Shown one piece after another: positions 62,501 through 64,000 of a stretch of 64,000 bases of DNA. Both the position numbers and the translations under genes were made by a program. Source of the stretch: Mimachlamys varia (taxonomy: Eukaryota; Mollusca; Bivalvia; Pectinida; Pectinidae); contig OX392527.1 of NCBI GenBank assembly GCA_947623455.1, positions 5,576,001 through 5,640,000 on the forward strand, read 5' to 3'. The notes beneath the pieces were generated by a model. The model did no database searches and was not told the DNA's origin. It saw only the letters and a program-made list of their open reading frames with translations. Each line of letters begins with the position of its first letter. The stretch's first letter is position 1.

Positions 62501-64000
62501 TGGTAGTCTGTAGCTAAGAGACCTTCTAGGAACACTAGCAATGGTAGACTGTAGCTAAGGGACCTTCTAGGAACAATGGCAAAGGTAGTGTGTAGCTAAG
62601 GGACCTTCTAGGAACACTAGCAATGGTAGTGTGTAGCTAAGGGACCTTCTAGGAACAATGGCAATGGTAGTCTGTAGCTAAGAGACCTTCTAGGACACTA
62701 GCAATGGTAGTGTGTAGCTAAGGAACCTTCTAGGAAAACTAGCAATGGTAGTCTGTAGCTAAGGAACCTTCTAGGAACACTAGCAATGGTAGTCTGTAGC
62801 TAAGGAACCTTCTAGGAACACTAGCAATGGTAGTCTGTAGCTAAGGGACCTTCTAGGAACACTAGCAATGGTAGTGTGTAGCTAAGGGACCTTCTAGGAA
62901 CACTGGCAATGGTAGTCTGTAGCTAAGGAGCCTTCTAGGAACACTAGCAATGGTAGTCTGTAGCTAAGGGACCTTCTAGGAACACTAGCAATGGTAGTGT
63001 GTAGCTAAGGAACCTTCTAGGAACAATGGCAATGGTAGTCTGTAGCTAAGGGACCTTCTAGGAACACTGGTAATGGTAGTCTGTAGCTAAGGAACCTTCT
63101 AGGAACACTGGCAATGGTAGTCTGTAGCTAAGGAACCTTCTAGGAACACTGGCAATGGTAGTCTGTAGCTAAGGGACCTTCTAGGAACACTGGCAATGGT
63201 AGTCTGTAGCTAAGAGACCTTCTAGGAACACTAGCAATGGTAGACTGTAGCTAAGGGACCTTCTAGGAACACTAGCAATGGTAGTCTGTAGCTAAGGGAC
63301 CTTCTAGGAACACTGGCAATGGTAGTCTGTAGCTAAGGGACCTTCTAGGAACACTAGCAATGGTAGTCTGTAGCAAAGGGACCTTCTAGGAACACTAGCA
63401 ATGGTAGTCTGTAGCTAAGGGACCTTTTAGGAACACTAGAAATGGTAGTCTGTAGCTAAGGAACCTTCTAGGAACACTAGCAATGGTAGTTTGTAGCTAA
63501 GGGACCTTCTAGGAACACTAGCAATGGTAGTCTGTAGCTAAGGAACCTTCTAGGAACACTAGCAATGGTAGTGTGTAGCTAAGGGACCTTCTAGGAACAC
63601 TAGCAATGGTAGTCTGTAGCTATGGTAGTGTGTAGCTAAGGGACCTTCTAGGAACATTAGCAATGGTAGTCTGTAGCTATGGTAGTGTGTAGCTAAGAGA
63701 CCTTCTAGGAACAATGGCAATGGTAGTGTGTAGCTAAGGGACATTCTAGGAACACTAACAATGGTAGTGTGTAGCTAAGGGATCTTCTAGGAATACTAGC
63801 AACGGTAGTCTGTAGCTAAGGGATCTTCTAGGAATACTAGCAATGGTAGTCTGTAGCTAAGAGACCTTCTAGGAACACTAGCAATGGTAGTCTGTAGCTA
63901 AGGAACCTTCTAGGAACACTGGCAATTGTAGTCTGTAGCTAAGAGACCTTCTAGGAACACTAGCAATGGTAGTCTGTAGCAAAGGGACCTTCTAGGAACA
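59538..64000. repeat. 41-bp minisatellite, about 109 copies, running off the window end
   Basis: Unit contains CTAAGGGACCTTCTAGGAAC and AGCAATGGTAGTCTGTAG. Variants: AGGGAC/AGGAAC/AGAGAC, CACTAG/CAATGG/CACTGG/AAACTAG, GTCTG/GTGTG. Variant order near 60480-61090 is repeated near 61790-62550, a higher-order block of about 1.3-1.4 kb. True length is unknown because it continues past 64000. Confidence 0.97.

Noticed and set aside
1..64000. CRISPR array hypothesis for the regular repeats
   Set aside because: Units are head-to-tail without unique spacers, there are no cas genes, and the sequence is eukaryotic in structure.

Overview
This window looks like animal nuclear DNA, most likely from a bivalve mollusc. 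The single-copy DNA is AT-rich, the exons are short with canonical GT-AG junctions, and the introns are very long. At 6430-7170 there is a dispersed repeat of a type I associate, from memory, with bivalve genomes. I see no bacterial operons, rRNA, intact tRNA or CRISPR. The long ORFs are by-products of tandem repeats.

The only protein-coding gene I can support is on the minus strand. Three exons join in frame: 18590-18483 (108 nt), 5805-5716 (90 nt) and 798-639 (160 nt). Together they encode most of one von Willebrand factor type C (VWC) module and a complete second one. Cysteine spacing, the Cys-Cys-Pro-x-Cys motif and the text around the first splice junction most resemble the first VWC repeats of the extracellular-matrix protein FRAS1. 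The assignment to VWC is strong; the assignment to FRAS1 is tentative. The exon for the first cysteine of module 1 and any signal peptide should lie at higher coordinates. Later exons lie below position 1, outside the window.

By my addition, roughly two thirds of the window is minisatellite DNA. There are more than thirty separate tandem arrays, nearly all with unrelated units, with periods from 13 to about 85 bp and lengths from about 120 bp to 10 kb. The largest are 44210-54375 (42 bp), 59538 to the window end (41 bp), 12874-17008 (43 bp), 24640-27137 (13 bp), 10245-12213 (29 bp), 7293-9222 (34/38 bp) and 19779-21495 (21 bp). Several show higher-order structure, most clearly an apparently exact 3553-bp tandem duplication inside the 42-bp array. 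Between arrays lie single-copy intron or intergenic DNA, one TA-flanked inverted-repeat transposon (5940-6425) and a doubtful tRNA-derived fragment.

The most unusual aspect is how the arrays relate to gene expression signals. Arrays come within 16-22 nt of two acceptors, so the branch points probably lie in repeat DNA. One array just downstream of exon 18590-18483 repeats a near-perfect 5' splice-site sequence on the gene's sense strand. The 42-bp array repeats a polypyrimidine-AG acceptor-like sequence. Another array carries a tight G-quadruplex motif on the sense strand. These are sequence observations; any function is inference.
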